Source: Achromobacter xylosoxidans A8 (lineage in GTDB: Bacteria; Pseudomonadota; Gammaproteobacteria; Burkholderiales; Burkholderiaceae_B). Taken from it: a stretch of DNA of 64,000 nt. How positions within the stretch are numbered: position 1 is the stretch's first letter; every line of letters begins with the position of its first letter. This document shows positions 28,040 through 37,489 of the stretch, one piece after another. The stretch covers positions 2,914,001-2,978,000 of the forward strand of contig NC_014640.1 in assembly GCF_000165835.1 (NCBI RefSeq), written 5' to 3'. Both the position numbers and the translations under genes were made by a program. The notes beneath the pieces were generated by a model. That model saw only the letters and a list, made by a program, of their open reading frames with translations, was not told the origin of the DNA and did not search any database.

Positions 28040-30768
28040 AAATAAGCCGATTTTTCGGAGCGAACAGCCGCGATGTGATGCGCCAGGTCCGGCAGGTGCT
28101 GGGGCCGGATGCGCTGATCGTGTCGAACCGCAGCGTCGATGGCGGCGTGGAGGTTCTGGCCACTGTCGAGGGCGCCTTCGATGACACGGTTCATGAGTCT
28201 CCTGCACGACAGGAAGCCGCGCCATCCCGGCCGGCCGATGTTCTTCCGCAGGCGCCTGTCAGCGTTCCGGCGGGCGTGCGTTTCGATGTCCCGGATCCGG
28301 CGGCGCTCCCGTTGACGCCGGCGCCCGCCATGCCGCCAGCCGGCTACCCGGCGCCGTCGCGTTCGATTGCTGCCTACCAAGCAGCCTATGCCTCCTCGAC
28401 GCAGGCCGAAGACGAGACGCCGCCGGTTGCGCCGCCGGCAGCGGTGCCTGCTCCGGCTGCGCCCGTGCGTGTCGAATTGCCATCCTTGCCGCCGTTGCGC
28501 GAGACGCCGGTTGCGCGAGCCGCCGCCTCGACCGCTGCTCCTGCGGCCTACGTGCCCGCAGCGCCTCAGTCCGCAGCCGGGTCTTCTATGGCCCGCATGC
28601 CCGATGTGCCGCTGCGCCAGCCTCCGATGGCGCCGCCGGCCGCGTTGCCTTCCGATGCCGCAGCCGGCTTGCAGGACGCCATCAGTGCGCTGCGCGGGGC
28701 CTTGGAAAGCCGCATGGACGGGCTGCTCTGGGGCGGGCGCCAGGGGCCGGGCCGGGAACCTGCGGGCGCCGCGTTGTTCCGCAGCCTGCTGGACGCGGGC
28801 TTCAGTACCAAACTGGTGCGCACCCTGGTCGAGCGTCTGCCCCAGGGCATGACGCAGGAAGCGGCGCTGAGCTGGGCCCGTAACGAACTGGTAACCCACT
28901 TGCCGGTGCTGCGGTCCGAAGACGAGTTCCTGGCCGGCGGCGTGTATGCCCTGGTCGGGCCGACCGGCGTTGGCAAGACCACCACGCTGGCCAAGCTGGC
29001 TGCGCGCTGCGTGGCACGCGAGGGCCGCGAGCAGGTCGCGATGCTGACCACCGATAATTTCCGGATCGGCGCGCTGGAACAGCTGCAGATCTACGGACGC
29101 CTGATGGGCGTGCCCGCCCATTCGGTGCGTGATGCGGGCGAACTGCGCCGCATCCTGGCTGAACTGGGCAGCCGCAAGATCGTGCTGATCGACACCACTG
29201 GCATCAGCCAGCGAGACCGACAGGTGGCGGAACAAGCGGCAATGCTGTGCAATGCGGGCAAGCCGGTGCGCCGGCTGCTGGTGCTCAATGCAGCCAGCCA
29301 GGGCGACACCCTGGACGAAGTGGCGCACGCCTATCGCAATGGCGTGGGCGAGGACGTGGCCGGCTGCATCATTACCAAGCTGGACGAGGCCACCCGCCTG
29401 GGCGCGGCGCTGGACACGGCCATCCGCCATCGCCTGCCAATCCACTACATGTCGGTGGGGCAGAAAGTACCCGAACACATGGAACTGGCTCGGGCCGACG
29501 TGCTGATCGACCGCGCCTTCTCCATGGTCGAACGCGCCCGCGCGCTATACACCCCGAGCGAGGCCGACCTGGCGACGCTGGTGTCCGCATCGCGCGAACC
29601 CGAAAGCGCGGATCCTGCCCGCAAGCGGCAATTGCTGGCTTCCGCGATCTTGCGGCCGCAAGGCGGCGCGGGCTCCATCGAGGCCGCGCAAAACCTGGAC
29701 GACGCCATTGTCTGGCTGGAAAGCGACCCGGCCTGCGTGCAGGCCCGTGCATCCTGGCGCGATTATGTCGCAGACGGCTCGGGCGCCAGTCTGACCGCCC
29801 TGGGCGACGAGCCCTTGGCGATGATCGGCCGTGAATTTTCCTCGGTCTGTGGACGGCATCTGCTTGCCATGCATGGCAAGGCCCCCTTGAAGGGTGAGGG
29901 TGTGCCGGGAGGAGCATTGCTGGGCACGCTGCTGATGAGCGATCGCGGCACCGCCCTGGCAGCGCCCGCGCAGCAACTGGTTCTGCCGCACGGCATGCTG
30001 TCTTCGTTCGCGCCTACCGCGCCGGCCCAGCCGGATGCTGCCCAGGCGTTGCAGGGTCGCGTGCGCTGGTTGGCGGAAAAACTGGCGCGCGTGCCGGTTG
30101 TGCACATGCTGGAGGCCGGCACTTCCGCCTTGTGGCAGACCTTGAGCGAACAAGGCGTCGCCTGGGTGGCGCGCAGCGCTGGCGGCCAGCGCGTGGTCCA
30201 GGATGACTGCCCGACCAATCTGAATGCCGTGGGCAAGAGCGTGGGTTATCTGCCTGTCGGCCAGCCCGGTGACATGCCCGGGCTGCATAGCGTCCAGGGT
30301 AGCAAGCGCGTGCCCCTGGCATTGTGGGCCTCCGGTACGGAAGTGACGTTGCCGGGCCGCAGCGGCGGCGTATCAGTGCGGCTGGTCTGCGCCCGCCTGA
30401 TCGACACGGTCAGTGGCGAGGTGGCCGGACAGCTGTTCGGCATGACCAATCTGCCCGCGTCCCAGGCGGACGCCGCCACAGTGGCGCGCTGGCTGGTGCT
30501 GCAAGACGAGGCCAAGGCGGGATTCCACTATATGGCGAACGCGTGGCAGGCTCTGCCGGCCGTGGACGGCGCGCATGCATTGGCCCGTCAATCACTGATG
30601 GCCGGGCAGATGGGCGCGGCATGCTGGCAGTTGGCGCATACGCCGGCGGCGGAAGTGCTGCGCGGGCCTCTGTCGGGCATCATGGGAACGGACCGCAAGC
30701 TTTCCGGGCGCATGTTGCCGGTCGCGTTGCTGAAGTTGTACGCGATGCTGGAGATGACTGCGGCCTGA
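28036..30768 (+). CDS. flhF: Flagellar SRP-type GTPase FlhF with very long C-terminal extension
   Basis: GTPase that in other bacteria places flagella at the right site and number. 910 residues, about twice the usual length. N-terminal basic segment MKISRFFGANSRDVMRQVRQ; Pro/Ala-rich linker to about 215; N and G domains about 225-500 with P-loop GPTGVGKTTTLAKL (Lys314), TTDNFRIGALEQLQIYG, DTTGISQRD and ITKLDEATRLG. The GTPase core thus looks active. The last 400 residues or so (after VSASREPESAD) match no domain I recognise. flhG/fleN, its usual partner, is not downstream; the gene ends convergently with flgN. Confidence 0.92.
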   Translation: MKISRFFGANSRDVMRQVRQVLGPDALIVSNRSVDGGVEVLATVEGAFDDTVHESPARQEAAPSRPADVLPQAPVSVPAGVRFDVPDPAALPLTPAPAMPPAGYPAPSRSIAAYQAAYASSTQAEDETPPVAPPAAVPAPAAPVRVELPSLPPLRETPVARAAASTAAPAAYVPAAPQSAAGSSMARMPDVPLRQPPMAPPAALPSDAAAGLQDAISALRGALESRMDGLLWGGRQGPGREPAGAALFRSLLDAGFSTKLVRTLVERLPQGMTQEAALSWARNELVTHLPVLRSEDEFLAGGVYALVGPTGVGKTTTLAKLAARCVAREGREQVAMLTTDNFRIGALEQLQIYGRLMGVPAHSVRDAGELRRILAELGSRKIVLIDTTGISQRDRQVAEQAAMLCNAGKPVRRLLVLNAASQGDTLDEVAHAYRNGVGEDVAGCIITKLDEATRLGAALDTAIRHRLPIHYMSVGQKVPEHMELARADVLIDRAFSMVERARALYTPSEADLATLVSASREPESADPARKRQLLASAILRPQGGAGSIEAAQNLDDAIVWLESDPACVQARASWRDYVADGSGASLTALGDEPLAMIGREFSSVCGRHLLAMHGKAPLKGEGVPGGALLGTLLMSDRGTALAAPAQQLVLPHGMLSSFAPTAPAQPDAAQALQGRVRWLAEKLARVPVVHMLEAGTSALWQTLSEQGVAWVARSAGGQRVVQDDCPTNLNAVGKSVGYLPVGQPGDMPGLHSVQGSKRVPLALWASGTEVTLPGRSGGVSVRLVCARLIDTVSGEVAGQLFGMTNLPASQADAATVARWLVLQDEAKAGFHYMANAWQALPAVDGAHALARQSLMAGQMGAACWQLAHTPAAEVLRGPLSGIMGTDRKLSGRMLPVALLKLYAMLEMTAA

Positions 30769-30857
30769 AGAGAGCCGCTGTTTGATGGGTTGCGCGCGTT
30801 AAAGAACTGGCGCTCTTGCGCAAGAACATGCGCGCTGCAACGCAATCTGCGGATCGC

Positions 30858-30878
30858 GCGGCGCTGTGCAAGCGCCGC
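30858..30878. terminator. Probable bidirectional terminator hairpin between flhF and flgN
   Basis: Perfect 8-bp stem GCGGCGCT-N5-AGCGCCGC midway between two convergent genes. No T-run on either strand; position is the main argument. Confidence 0.5.
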
Positions 30879-30897
30879 TGTTCAACCGTGTTGTGAT

Positions 30898-31383
30898 TCA
30901 GCCGGCCACGATGGGCTTGCGGCCCGGGGCGGTGCGTGCGCCGCGACCGCGGGCGTCGTAGGTGGACAGGGCGCCGCCAGCGGCGCCCATGTTGCGCAGT
31001 GCGTCCAGCGATTGCTGCGTATAGCGCAGATGCACGTCGATGAGCGCGCCGTTGCGCATATTGATTTCGTTGGCGGATGCCGATTTGCTCAACAGGGCCT
31101 GCCACACGCCTGACAGCTGCGGGTGCAGAACGGCCGCCTGCTCCGTGCCGGCGTGTCCTGCCGGCAGGCCGATTTCCGCGAGCAAGGAGTCGCGGGCCTG
31201 GCTCAGGTCCACGAGCTTGCGGGCGACCTCGCCCTTGCGTTCAGTGATTTCCTGCAGCGTGCCGACGCTTCCCAAGCCCACTAACACTTCGGTCTCTTCT
31301 TCCAGAATGGCGGAGAACTCGGTGATCAGGGTATCTTCCTGCCGCAAGCAGGATTGAAGGGATTCGACGGTGCTCATGGTCAT
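30898..31383 (-). CDS. flgN: Flagellar export chaperone FlgN (for FlgK and FlgL)
   Basis: Cytoplasmic chaperone keeping hook-filament junction proteins ready for export. 161 residues, mostly helical, with the FlgN-family pattern: LRQEDTLITEFSAILEEETE near the start and an Asn/Gln-rich helix NEINMRNGALIDVHLRYTQQ at about 107-126. Start at 31383 or two codons further in (MTMST). Lies 25 bases after flgM and shares its promoters, as in many species. Confidence 0.92.
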   Translation of the reverse strand: MTMSTVESLQSCLRQEDTLITEFSAILEEETEVLVGLGSVGTLQEITERKGEVARKLVDLSQARDSLLAEIGLPAGHAGTEQAAVLHPQLSGVWQALLSKSASANEINMRNGALIDVHLRYTQQSLDALRNMGAAGGALSTYDARGRGARTAPGRKPIVAG

Positions 31384-31408
31384 GCTGTTCGGCTCGAGAG
31401 GTTCGGGG

Positions 31409-31702
31409 TTACTTCAGCAGATCGCGGGCGCTGGCGATCAGACTGTCCGCAATGCGGCCAGTGTCGATCTTCAACTGACCCGAGGCGATGGCGGCGCGGA
31501 TGGCGGCCACGCGTTCGACGTTGATGTCATTGGAGCCGTCCTGCAGCGCCAACAGCTTGCGCGACGCTGAGCTCAGCGCCACCTGCGAGCTGCTGGAGCC
31601 GCTGGCGCTGCCCGCGCCATAGGCCTGGGCAACGGCCGAGTCGGCGCGAGGCGCGACGGTGTCAGCCGATAGGGGGCGGTTGGTGGTGGAATTGATCTTC
31701 AA
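31409..31702 (-). CDS. flgM: Anti-sigma-28 factor FlgM
   Basis: Binds FliA until hook completion, when FlgM itself is exported. 97 residues: a flexible Ser/Ala-rich first half and a C-terminal sigma-binding half with DINVERVAAIRAAIASGQLK and IDTGRIADSLIASARDL, the family signature. Ribosome site GGAGA. Has its own sigma-28 promoter between it and flgA, giving the known negative feedback loop. Confidence 0.95.
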   Translation of the reverse strand: MKINSTTNRPLSADTVAPRADSAVAQAYGAGSASGSSSSQVALSSASRKLLALQDGSNDINVERVAAIRAAIASGQLKIDTGRIADSLIASARDLLK

Positions 31703-31762
31703 GATTTTCTCCGCGGGGCGTCCAGGGTCGGTTGTGCGACGGAATCGCCTACTTATGCCTCA

Positions 31763-31789
31763 GTAACGGCAGGGCCGGAAAGAACTTTA
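31763..31789 (-). promoter_or_regulatory. Sigma-28 promoter of flgMN
   Basis: On the minus strand TAAAGTTC-N11-GCCGTTAC (TAAA-N15-GCCG spacing), six of eight bases of the extended TAAAGTTT element intact or nearly so. 61 bases before flgM. Lets FliA drive expression of its own inhibitor. Confidence 0.85.
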
Positions 31790-31830
31790 GGGGCGGGCGG
31801 CGTATGGTGCGATGCGACATGTAACAACAA

Positions 31831-32544
31831 TTACAGTTGTATTTCGACCAGGCTGGCGTTGCGCACCACGCCGCTCACGACTTGGCCGCCCGCGGTGCGC
31901 ACCTGCACGGTGGCGCCCGGCGCCGCGTTGTCGAGCGCCTGCCCTTCGCTGCTGACCACGAAGCCTTTGCCGCGCGCGTTGATGCGGACATTGGCGCCGC
32001 GCAGCACCGATTGTGCGTTGCGCAACCCGGAACTCCGCACCGCTTGCCCGGCATTGATCCGGTGCACCGCCGTCATCCCCGCCACGGCTTGCGGATCCGT
32101 AATTGCGCCTGGGGGCAGGGCGATCAGGTCGCCGTCCCGCGGCGCGAGGTCGTCCGGCGTCAGCGCCTGTCCTGCCGCAATCAGCCGCGCGGCGACGTAA
32201 TAGTGACCCGGCACGCTTACCGTTGCCTGGACATAGGCCGTCCAGGGTTTGGGCGCGTTGCAGCGTACCCCAACCGTCATGCGCGAACGCAGTTTCATGC
32301 CTGACGGCATAAATGGGGACATGGCATCGCAGGGCGCCAGGCGTTCTGCGCGCGGCGGGTCGATCGCGACCGACGGCTGTCCGGGCAGGCCAGCCAGCTG
32401 ATCCAGCAGATAGGTCTGCGCCACGAGGGCGATCGCCTCGGGTGCCTGAGTGGCCGCTTCCTGCCCCTGCGCGGCAGCCAGGGGCAGCAGCAGGGCGGCC
32501 AGGCAGCCGGCGCGCGCGCGGAGTCGGGTTGCGGATATTTTCAT
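31831..32544 (-). CDS. flgA: Flagellar P-ring assembly chaperone FlgA
   Basis: Periplasmic chaperone helping FlgI form the P-ring. 237 residues from ATG 32544, giving a Sec signal peptide (ISATRLRARAGCLAALLLPL then AAAQGQE); an upstream ATG would spoil it. C-terminal SAF-like domain with the pattern GHYYVAARLIAAGQALTPDD, INAGQAVRSSGLR and VRNASLVEIQL at the end. Divergent from flgB across a 177-base region with a candidate FlhDC-dependent promoter. Confidence 0.94.
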   Translation of the reverse strand: MKISATRLRARAGCLAALLLPLAAAQGQEAATQAPEAIALVAQTYLLDQLAGLPGQPSVAIDPPRAERLAPCDAMSPFMPSGMKLRSRMTVGVRCNAPKPWTAYVQATVSVPGHYYVAARLIAAGQALTPDDLAPRDGDLIALPPGAITDPQAVAGMTAVHRINAGQAVRSSGLRNAQSVLRGANVRINARGKGFVVSSEGQALDNAAPGATVQVRTAGGQVVSGVVRNASLVEIQL

Positions 32545-32601
32545 GATGGATGAATTGTAGAAGTCCGCGGCATTCGGCAATACGTGAATTGGATGAGAAA
32601 T

Positions 32602-32646
32602 GACGGGTTATTTGGCTGATTGTGTCGAGCCCCTGGCCCCTATGAT
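32602..32646 (+). promoter_or_regulatory. Candidate FlhDC-dependent promoter of the flgB operon
   Basis: CGGGTTATTTGGCTGATT at 32604-32621 with -10 TATGAT at 32641-32646. Read in reverse, GCCAAATAACCCG is close to half of the enteric FlhDC box. The TTGGCT to -10 distance is 29 bp, the same as at flhB. Assignment is inferred from this agreement. Confidence 0.55.
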
Positions 32647-32721
32647 GCCGTCATCCAATGGGATAACGGTCTGTCCGGCGTCCCTCGTTTTATCTGAATT
32701 GCAACGCACCAAGGCGCCCCG

Positions 32722-33129
32722 ATGCTAGACAGGCTTAATGAAGATTTCCGCTTCTTCCAGCAGTCCCTGGGACTGCGCGCGCAACGCCAGGAAGTGCTGT
32801 CGTCGAACATCGCCAACGCCGATACGCCCAATTACAAGGCGCGTGATTTCGACTTCAAGACGGCAATGGCCAACGCCATGGAAGGCACCAAGCGCCTGCC
32901 CGATACCTCGCTCACGCTGACGTCCGCGCGCCACATTCCGGCCAAGGCCGTATCGCAGGGCCCGACCGAACTGCTGTACCGCCTGCCGTACCAGCCCAGC
33001 ATGGACGGCAATACGGTGGACATGGACATCGAGCGCGTGCAATTCGCGGATAACACCCTGCATTACCAAAGCACGATGCAGATGCTGTCTGGCCGTATCC
33101 GGACCATGATGGCCGCAATTCAGGAATGA
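32722..33129 (+). CDS. flgB: Flagellar proximal rod protein FlgB
   Basis: Proximal rod subunit of the basal body. 135 residues, the usual length. Conserved rod-family N-terminus with LSSNIANADTPNYKARDFDF, and C-terminal helix with NTVDMDIERVQFADNTLHYQ. First gene of flgBCDEFGHIJ, all rightward with short gaps. Confidence 0.96.
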   Translation: MLDRLNEDFRFFQQSLGLRAQRQEVLSSNIANADTPNYKARDFDFKTAMANAMEGTKRLPDTSLTLTSARHIPAKAVSQGPTELLYRLPYQPSMDGNTVDMDIERVQFADNTLHYQSTMQMLSGRIRTMMAAIQE

Positions 33130-33151
33130 TTTCTAAAGGGAGCGGCAGGCA

Positions 33152-33571
33152 ATGTCCTTGTTGAGCATTTTCGATATCGCCGGTTCGGCGCTCAGCGCGC
33201 AATCGCAGCGCATGAACGTGGCGGCCAGCAACATGGCCAACGCCGACAGCGTGGTCGGCCCCGATGGCAAACCGTACCGCGCCCGCCAGGTCGTGTTCCA
33301 GGTGAATCCCCCGGCGGGCCAGGCCTTGGGCCAGGAGATCGGCGGCGTGCGCGTGGCTGGCGTGATCGAGGACCAATCGCCCTTGAAACAGGTCTACGAC
33401 CCGCAACACCCGTTGGCCGACGCGCAGGGCTACGTCAGCATGCCCAATGTTGACCCGGTGGCTGAAACCGTGAACATGATCGCGGCCTCGCGCTCGTACC
33501 AGGCGAACGTGGAAGTGCTCAATACCGCCAAGGCCCTGATGCAGAAGACGCTGACCATCGGCCAGTCCTAA
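33152..33571 (+). CDS. flgC: Flagellar proximal rod protein FlgC
   Basis: Rod subunit next to FlgB. 139 residues. N-terminal [20 protein letters not shown] with [14 protein letters not shown]-terminal [20 protein letters not shown] then [11 protein letters not shown] are the rod/hook-family ends. Ribosome site AAGGGAG. 22 bases after flgB. Confidence 0.96.
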   Translation: MSLLSIFDIAGSALSAQSQRMNVAASNMANADSVVGPDGKPYRARQVVFQVNPPAGQALGQEIGGVRVAGVIEDQSPLKQVYDPQHPLADAQGYVSMPNVDPVAETVNMIAASRSYQANVEVLNTAKALMQKTLTIGQS

Positions 33572-33591
33572 TTTCCGGAACCCGTGTATCC

Positions 33592-34290
33592 ATGACCACT
33601 ATCGACCAATCAACGAGCAAGACCGGCCTGGGCCTGGCGCAAACCGGCGCCAACGGCAGCAGCACGGCCCAGGGCCTGCAGGACCAGTTCCTGAAGCTGC
33701 TGGTGACCCAGCTGCAGAACCAGGATCCCCTGAACCCGATGCAGAACGCCGAGCTGACCTCCCAGCTGGCCCAGATCTCCACCGTGGAAGGCATCACCAA
33801 CCTGAAGAACACCATGCTCGCCATCAGCGGGCAGATCGATGTTTCTCAGTCGATGAATGCCGTGGCGATGATAGGCAAGGGCGTGCTGATCCCCGGCTCC
33901 AAGATCAAGTCCGGCGTGGATGCGGCGAATCCCGAGGCCCGTGTTGTTACTCCCTATGGCCTGGACCTGCAGGGCGACGCCCAGAAAGTGCAGATCCGCA
34001 TTTCGGACGCGAACGGCGCGGTGGTCCGTACGATCGAAACGACGGACCAGAAGCCCGGCGTGTACACGCTGTCCTGGGATGGCAAGAACGATAGCGGCGT
34101 TGTGCTGGAGCCGGGCGCGTACACCGTGTCCGTCATGGCCACGGATGCCGACGGCAAGAAGGTGAATGCAGAAGTGCTGAGCTACGGCCAGGTCAAGAGC
34201 GTGGCGTATTCCACCGAAGGCCTGCGTCTGGATCTGGGCCTGGACGGCCAGACCAGCATGCTGGATGTGCGCAAGGTAATCGGCGCCTGA
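33592..34290 (+). CDS. flgD: Flagellar hook capping/assembly protein FlgD
   Basis: Scaffold that sits on the growing hook and is lost at completion. 232 residues. N-terminal export/capping region with QFLKLLVTQLQNQDPLNPMQ and AELTSQLAQISTVEGI; C-terminal Ig/tudor-like half with PGVYTLSWDGKNDSG and LEPGAYTVSV. Followed by flgE after 70 bases. Confidence 0.96.
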   Translation: MTTIDQSTSKTGLGLAQTGANGSSTAQGLQDQFLKLLVTQLQNQDPLNPMQNAELTSQLAQISTVEGITNLKNTMLAISGQIDVSQSMNAVAMIGKGVLIPGSKIKSGVDAANPEARVVTPYGLDLQGDAQKVQIRISDANGAVVRTIETTDQKPGVYTLSWDGKNDSGVVLEPGAYTVSVMATDADGKKVNAEVLSYGQVKSVAYSTEGLRLDLGLDGQTSMLDVRKVIGA

Positions 34291-34360
34291 AGCGGGCGCA
34301 ATGTATCGGTGCCGGCGCATGGGCGGCGGCTTCCCTAGTTAAAGATTAGCGAGAAAAAAC

Positions 34361-35836
34361 ATGGGTTTCGGACAAGGATTGAGCGGCTTGAACGCCGCGG
34401 CGCAGAACCTGGACGTCATCGGCAACAACATCGCCAACTCCGGCACCGTCGGCTTCAAGTCGGCGACCGCATCGTTCGCCGACGTCTACGCCAGTTCGCG
34501 CGTCGGCCTGGGTGTGAAGGTCGCGGCCATCAACCAGCGCTTTACCGTGGGTACGGTGAACGGCGGCGGCGGCGAATACGACATTGCGATCGACGGCGCC
34601 AAGGGCATGTTCCGCGTCACGGACCAGAGCGGCGCGGTGATGTACACCCGCAACGGCGAATTCCTGGTCGACAAGAACAACTTCATCGTGAATGCCCAGG
34701 GGTATCGACTGACGGGCTATCCGCCTGGGTCCGTCGGCGCTAACCCAGTGGAATTGCAGCTGCCTACGGCCAACGTCGCTCCGAAGGCAACGTCGACGGG
34801 CACTACCGTGGCCAATTTGGATGCCAATGCGAAAGTAATTTACGAGACAAATACGACGACGGATCCGGGTTCGGCGGGCACCGTCACGCTCAACGGTGTG
34901 GCATACACATTCACTCGGAGCAATGTAGGTGCATTGCAGTGGCCCGTAGGTGGTGTTCCGCCGGACGGCACCTACATCAACGGCGCCAACACGGTTGTCA
35001 TCACCGGGGGGGCGGGCGCGGTCACCAGCGGCGACATCAAGACAATGGCTGGTTACGACGAGTATGTGGCGCCGACCATCGAAGTCGGCAAGCCGTTCGA
35101 TCCGAAACTGTCCAGCACTTACACCAACGCCTCGCCGATGACTGTGTTTGACTCGCTGGGCAACTCCCACCAGGTCATGCAGTATTTCGTGAAGCGCCCG
35201 GCGGCCACTGCGGACACCAGCACCTATGACGTCTACTACACGATCGACGGCCAGGCCATGGCGCCGACCACCGAAGCGGCCGGCGTCTGGGGCAACCCGC
35301 AGAAGTTCACGTTCAACAAGGCCGGCGTGATGACCAGCGCGCCTGTTGTCAACCTGTCCTTCGCCACCCCGGGTGGCGGCACCACGCCAGCGGATCCGAT
35401 CAACATCGCGATGAACTACGCGGGCACCACCCAGTTCGGTAGCGCCTACAAGCTGGTCGCCAAGCCGGATGGATACGCTTCCGGCGAGTTCAGCGGCATC
35501 AATATCAGCGGCGACGGCAGCATCGTGGCCAGCTACACCAACGGCGAGACCCAGATCGTCGGCACCATCGTGCTGGCCGACTTCTCCAACCTGCAGGGCC
35601 TGCAGCCCGTGGGCAACAACGCCTGGACGGAAACCTCCGCCTCGGGCCAGCCCATCCTGGGCCAGCCTGGCAGCAACGGCCTGTCCAAGGTCGTGGGCCA
35701 GGCCACCGAGTCGTCCAACGTCGACATGAGCAAGGAGCTGGTCAACATGATCATTGCCCAGCGCACCTACCAGGCCAACTCGCAAACCATCAAGACCCAG
35801 GACGAAATCATGCAAGTCCTGATGAACCTGAAGTAA
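34361..35836 (+). CDS. flgE: Flagellar hook protein FlgE
   Basis: Main hook subunit. 491 residues, about 90 more than E. coli, the excess being in the central outer domains (Thr/Ala/Gly-rich, about 130-300). Conserved ends: MGFGQGLSGLNAAAQNLDVI then GNNIANSGTVGFKS at the start, ESSNVDMSKELVNMIIAQRT then YQANSQTIKTQDEIM at the end. Confidence 0.96.
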   Translation: MGFGQGLSGLNAAAQNLDVIGNNIANSGTVGFKSATASFADVYASSRVGLGVKVAAINQRFTVGTVNGGGGEYDIAIDGAKGMFRVTDQSGAVMYTRNGEFLVDKNNFIVNAQGYRLTGYPPGSVGANPVELQLPTANVAPKATSTGTTVANLDANAKVIYETNTTTDPGSAGTVTLNGVAYTFTRSNVGALQWPVGGVPPDGTYINGANTVVITGGAGAVTSGDIKTMAGYDEYVAPTIEVGKPFDPKLSSTYTNASPMTVFDSLGNSHQVMQYFVKRPAATADTSTYDVYYTIDGQAMAPTTEAAGVWGNPQKFTFNKAGVMTSAPVVNLSFATPGGGTTPADPINIAMNYAGTTQFGSAYKLVAKPDGYASGEFSGINISGDGSIVASYTNGETQIVGTIVLADFSNLQGLQPVGNNAWTETSASGQPILGQPGSNGLSKVVGQATESSNVDMSKELVNMIIAQRTYQANSQTIKTQDEIMQVLMNLK

Positions 35837-35873
35837 GGCCGGCAGGCACGCGACGACACCGACGGAATAGGCA

Positions 35874-36638
35874 ATGGACCGTATCATCTACACCGCCATG
35901 AATGGCGCGGCGCGCATCACCGAGCATCAGGCCGCGCTTTCCAACAACATGGCCAACGTGAACACGGCGGGTTTCCGCGAGCAGATCGCGTTGTACCGCT
36001 CGGTGCCGGTCACCGACGGGACGAGTCTGCCCACGCGCGTTTCGACGGTGGCGTCCACGCCGCGCAACAGCTTCCAGATGGGCAATATGCAGACCACGGG
36101 CCGGGACCTGGACGTGGCCTTGTCCAGCGAGCGCGGCTGGATCGCCGTGCAGACGCCGCAAGGCGAAGCCTATACCCGCGCCGGTGGCCTGCAGGTCGGC
36201 ATCAACGGCCTGCTGCAGACCTCGCTGGGCCAGCCTGTGCTGTCGGATCAGGGCGGTCCCATCGACATACCCGACCAGGCTGCCCTGACCATCACCGCCG
36301 ACGGCACCATTACCGCCATCGGCGCCGGCGATGCGCCAAACAATATCCTGAACCTGGGCCGGATCAAGCTGGCCAGCCCGCAGAACGATCAGCTGGTGCA
36401 CGGCGACGACGGGGTGTTCCGCATGGCGCCCGTCAACGGCCAGCCTGCGCCTCCGGTGCCGGCCGATCCCAGTCTGCGGCTGTTGTCGGGCGTGCTGGAA
36501 GGCAGCAACACCAATCCCATGGCGGCGATGGTGGGCATGATCGCCAACGCCCGCCGCTTCGAGCAGCAGATGCAGGTGATCCAGCAGTCGGACCGCAACG
36601 CCGAACGCGCCAACGGCATCCTGTCGGTAAGCGCCTGA
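35874..36638 (+). CDS. flgF: Flagellar rod protein FlgF
   Basis: Proximal rod subunit. 254 residues. N-terminal MDRIIYTAMNGAARITEHQA then ALSNNMANVNTAGFREQ; C-terminal LEGSNTNPMAAMVGMIANAR then RFEQQMQVIQQSDRN. Order after flgE and before flgG is standard. Confidence 0.96.
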   Translation: MDRIIYTAMNGAARITEHQAALSNNMANVNTAGFREQIALYRSVPVTDGTSLPTRVSTVASTPRNSFQMGNMQTTGRDLDVALSSERGWIAVQTPQGEAYTRAGGLQVGINGLLQTSLGQPVLSDQGGPIDIPDQAALTITADGTITAIGAGDAPNNILNLGRIKLASPQNDQLVHGDDGVFRMAPVNGQPAPPVPADPSLRLLSGVLEGSNTNPMAAMVGMIANARRFEQQMQVIQQSDRNAERANGILSVSA

Positions 36639-36703
36639 TACGGCAACTGAACTAGAAACAATTTTCGCGCGCGGCCGGGCCGCGCCACCAGGAGTACTAC
36701 ATC

Positions 36704-37489
36704 ATGATGCGTTCGCTGTGGATCGCCAAGACGGGCCTGGAAGGTCAGCAGACCTCCATGGACGTGATTTCGAACAACTTGGCCAACGTCTCCACCAATG
36801 GTTTCAAGCGCGGCCGCGCCGTGTTCCAGGACCTGATGTACCAGACGCTGCGCCAACCCGGCGCCCAGGTCGGCGACGCTACCCAGCTGCCGTCCGGCCT
36901 GCAGCTGGGCACCGGCGCGCGCGTGGCCGCGACCGAGCGCATCCACACCGCAGGCAACCTGAACAACACCGGCAGCGAGATGGACATCGCCATCAACGGC
37001 CGCGGCTTTCTGCAGATCGAATTGCCCGACGGCACCCAGGCCTATACCCGCGATGGCGCCCTGCAACGCGACCAGAACGGCCAGCTGACTACCGTCAGCG
37101 GCTATGTGATCCAGCCGCCGATGAACATCCCCGACAACGCGCTGTCGATCTCGATCGGCAACGACGGCATCGTCTCGGTGACGCAGCCTGGCGCTGCCGG
37201 CATCAACGTGCAGATCGGCCAGTTGCAGATCGCGACGTTCATCAACCCCACCGGCCTGCAGAGCATTGGCGAAAACCTGTACCTCGAAACCGACGCATCG
37301 GGTCCCGCCAACCTGCTGCAGCCAGGCGTGGACGGCGCGGGTTCCATCATGCAGAAGTACGTCGAAACCTCCAACGTCAACGTCGCTGAAGAACTGGTCA
37401 ACATGATCACCACGCAGCGCGCCTACGAAATGAACAGCAAGGCCGTCAAGACCTCGGACGAAATGCTGGCCCGCCTGACCCAACTGTGA
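36704..37489 (+). CDS. flgG: Flagellar distal rod protein FlgG
   Basis: Main distal rod subunit. 261 residues, typical length (E. coli 260). Starts [20 protein letters not shown] then [19 protein letters not shown], ends with [20 protein letters not shown] then [25 protein letters not shown] ribosome site. Its stop TGA overlaps the flgH start by one base (TGATG). Confidence 0.97.
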   Translation: MMRSLWIAKTGLEGQQTSMDVISNNLANVSTNGFKRGRAVFQDLMYQTLRQPGAQVGDATQLPSGLQLGTGARVAATERIHTAGNLNNTGSEMDIAINGRGFLQIELPDGTQAYTRDGALQRDQNGQLTTVSGYVIQPPMNIPDNALSISIGNDGIVSVTQPGAAGINVQIGQLQIATFINPTGLQSIGENLYLETDASGPANLLQPGVDGAGSIMQKYVETSNVNVAEELVNMITTQRAYEMNSKAVKTSDEMLARLTQL

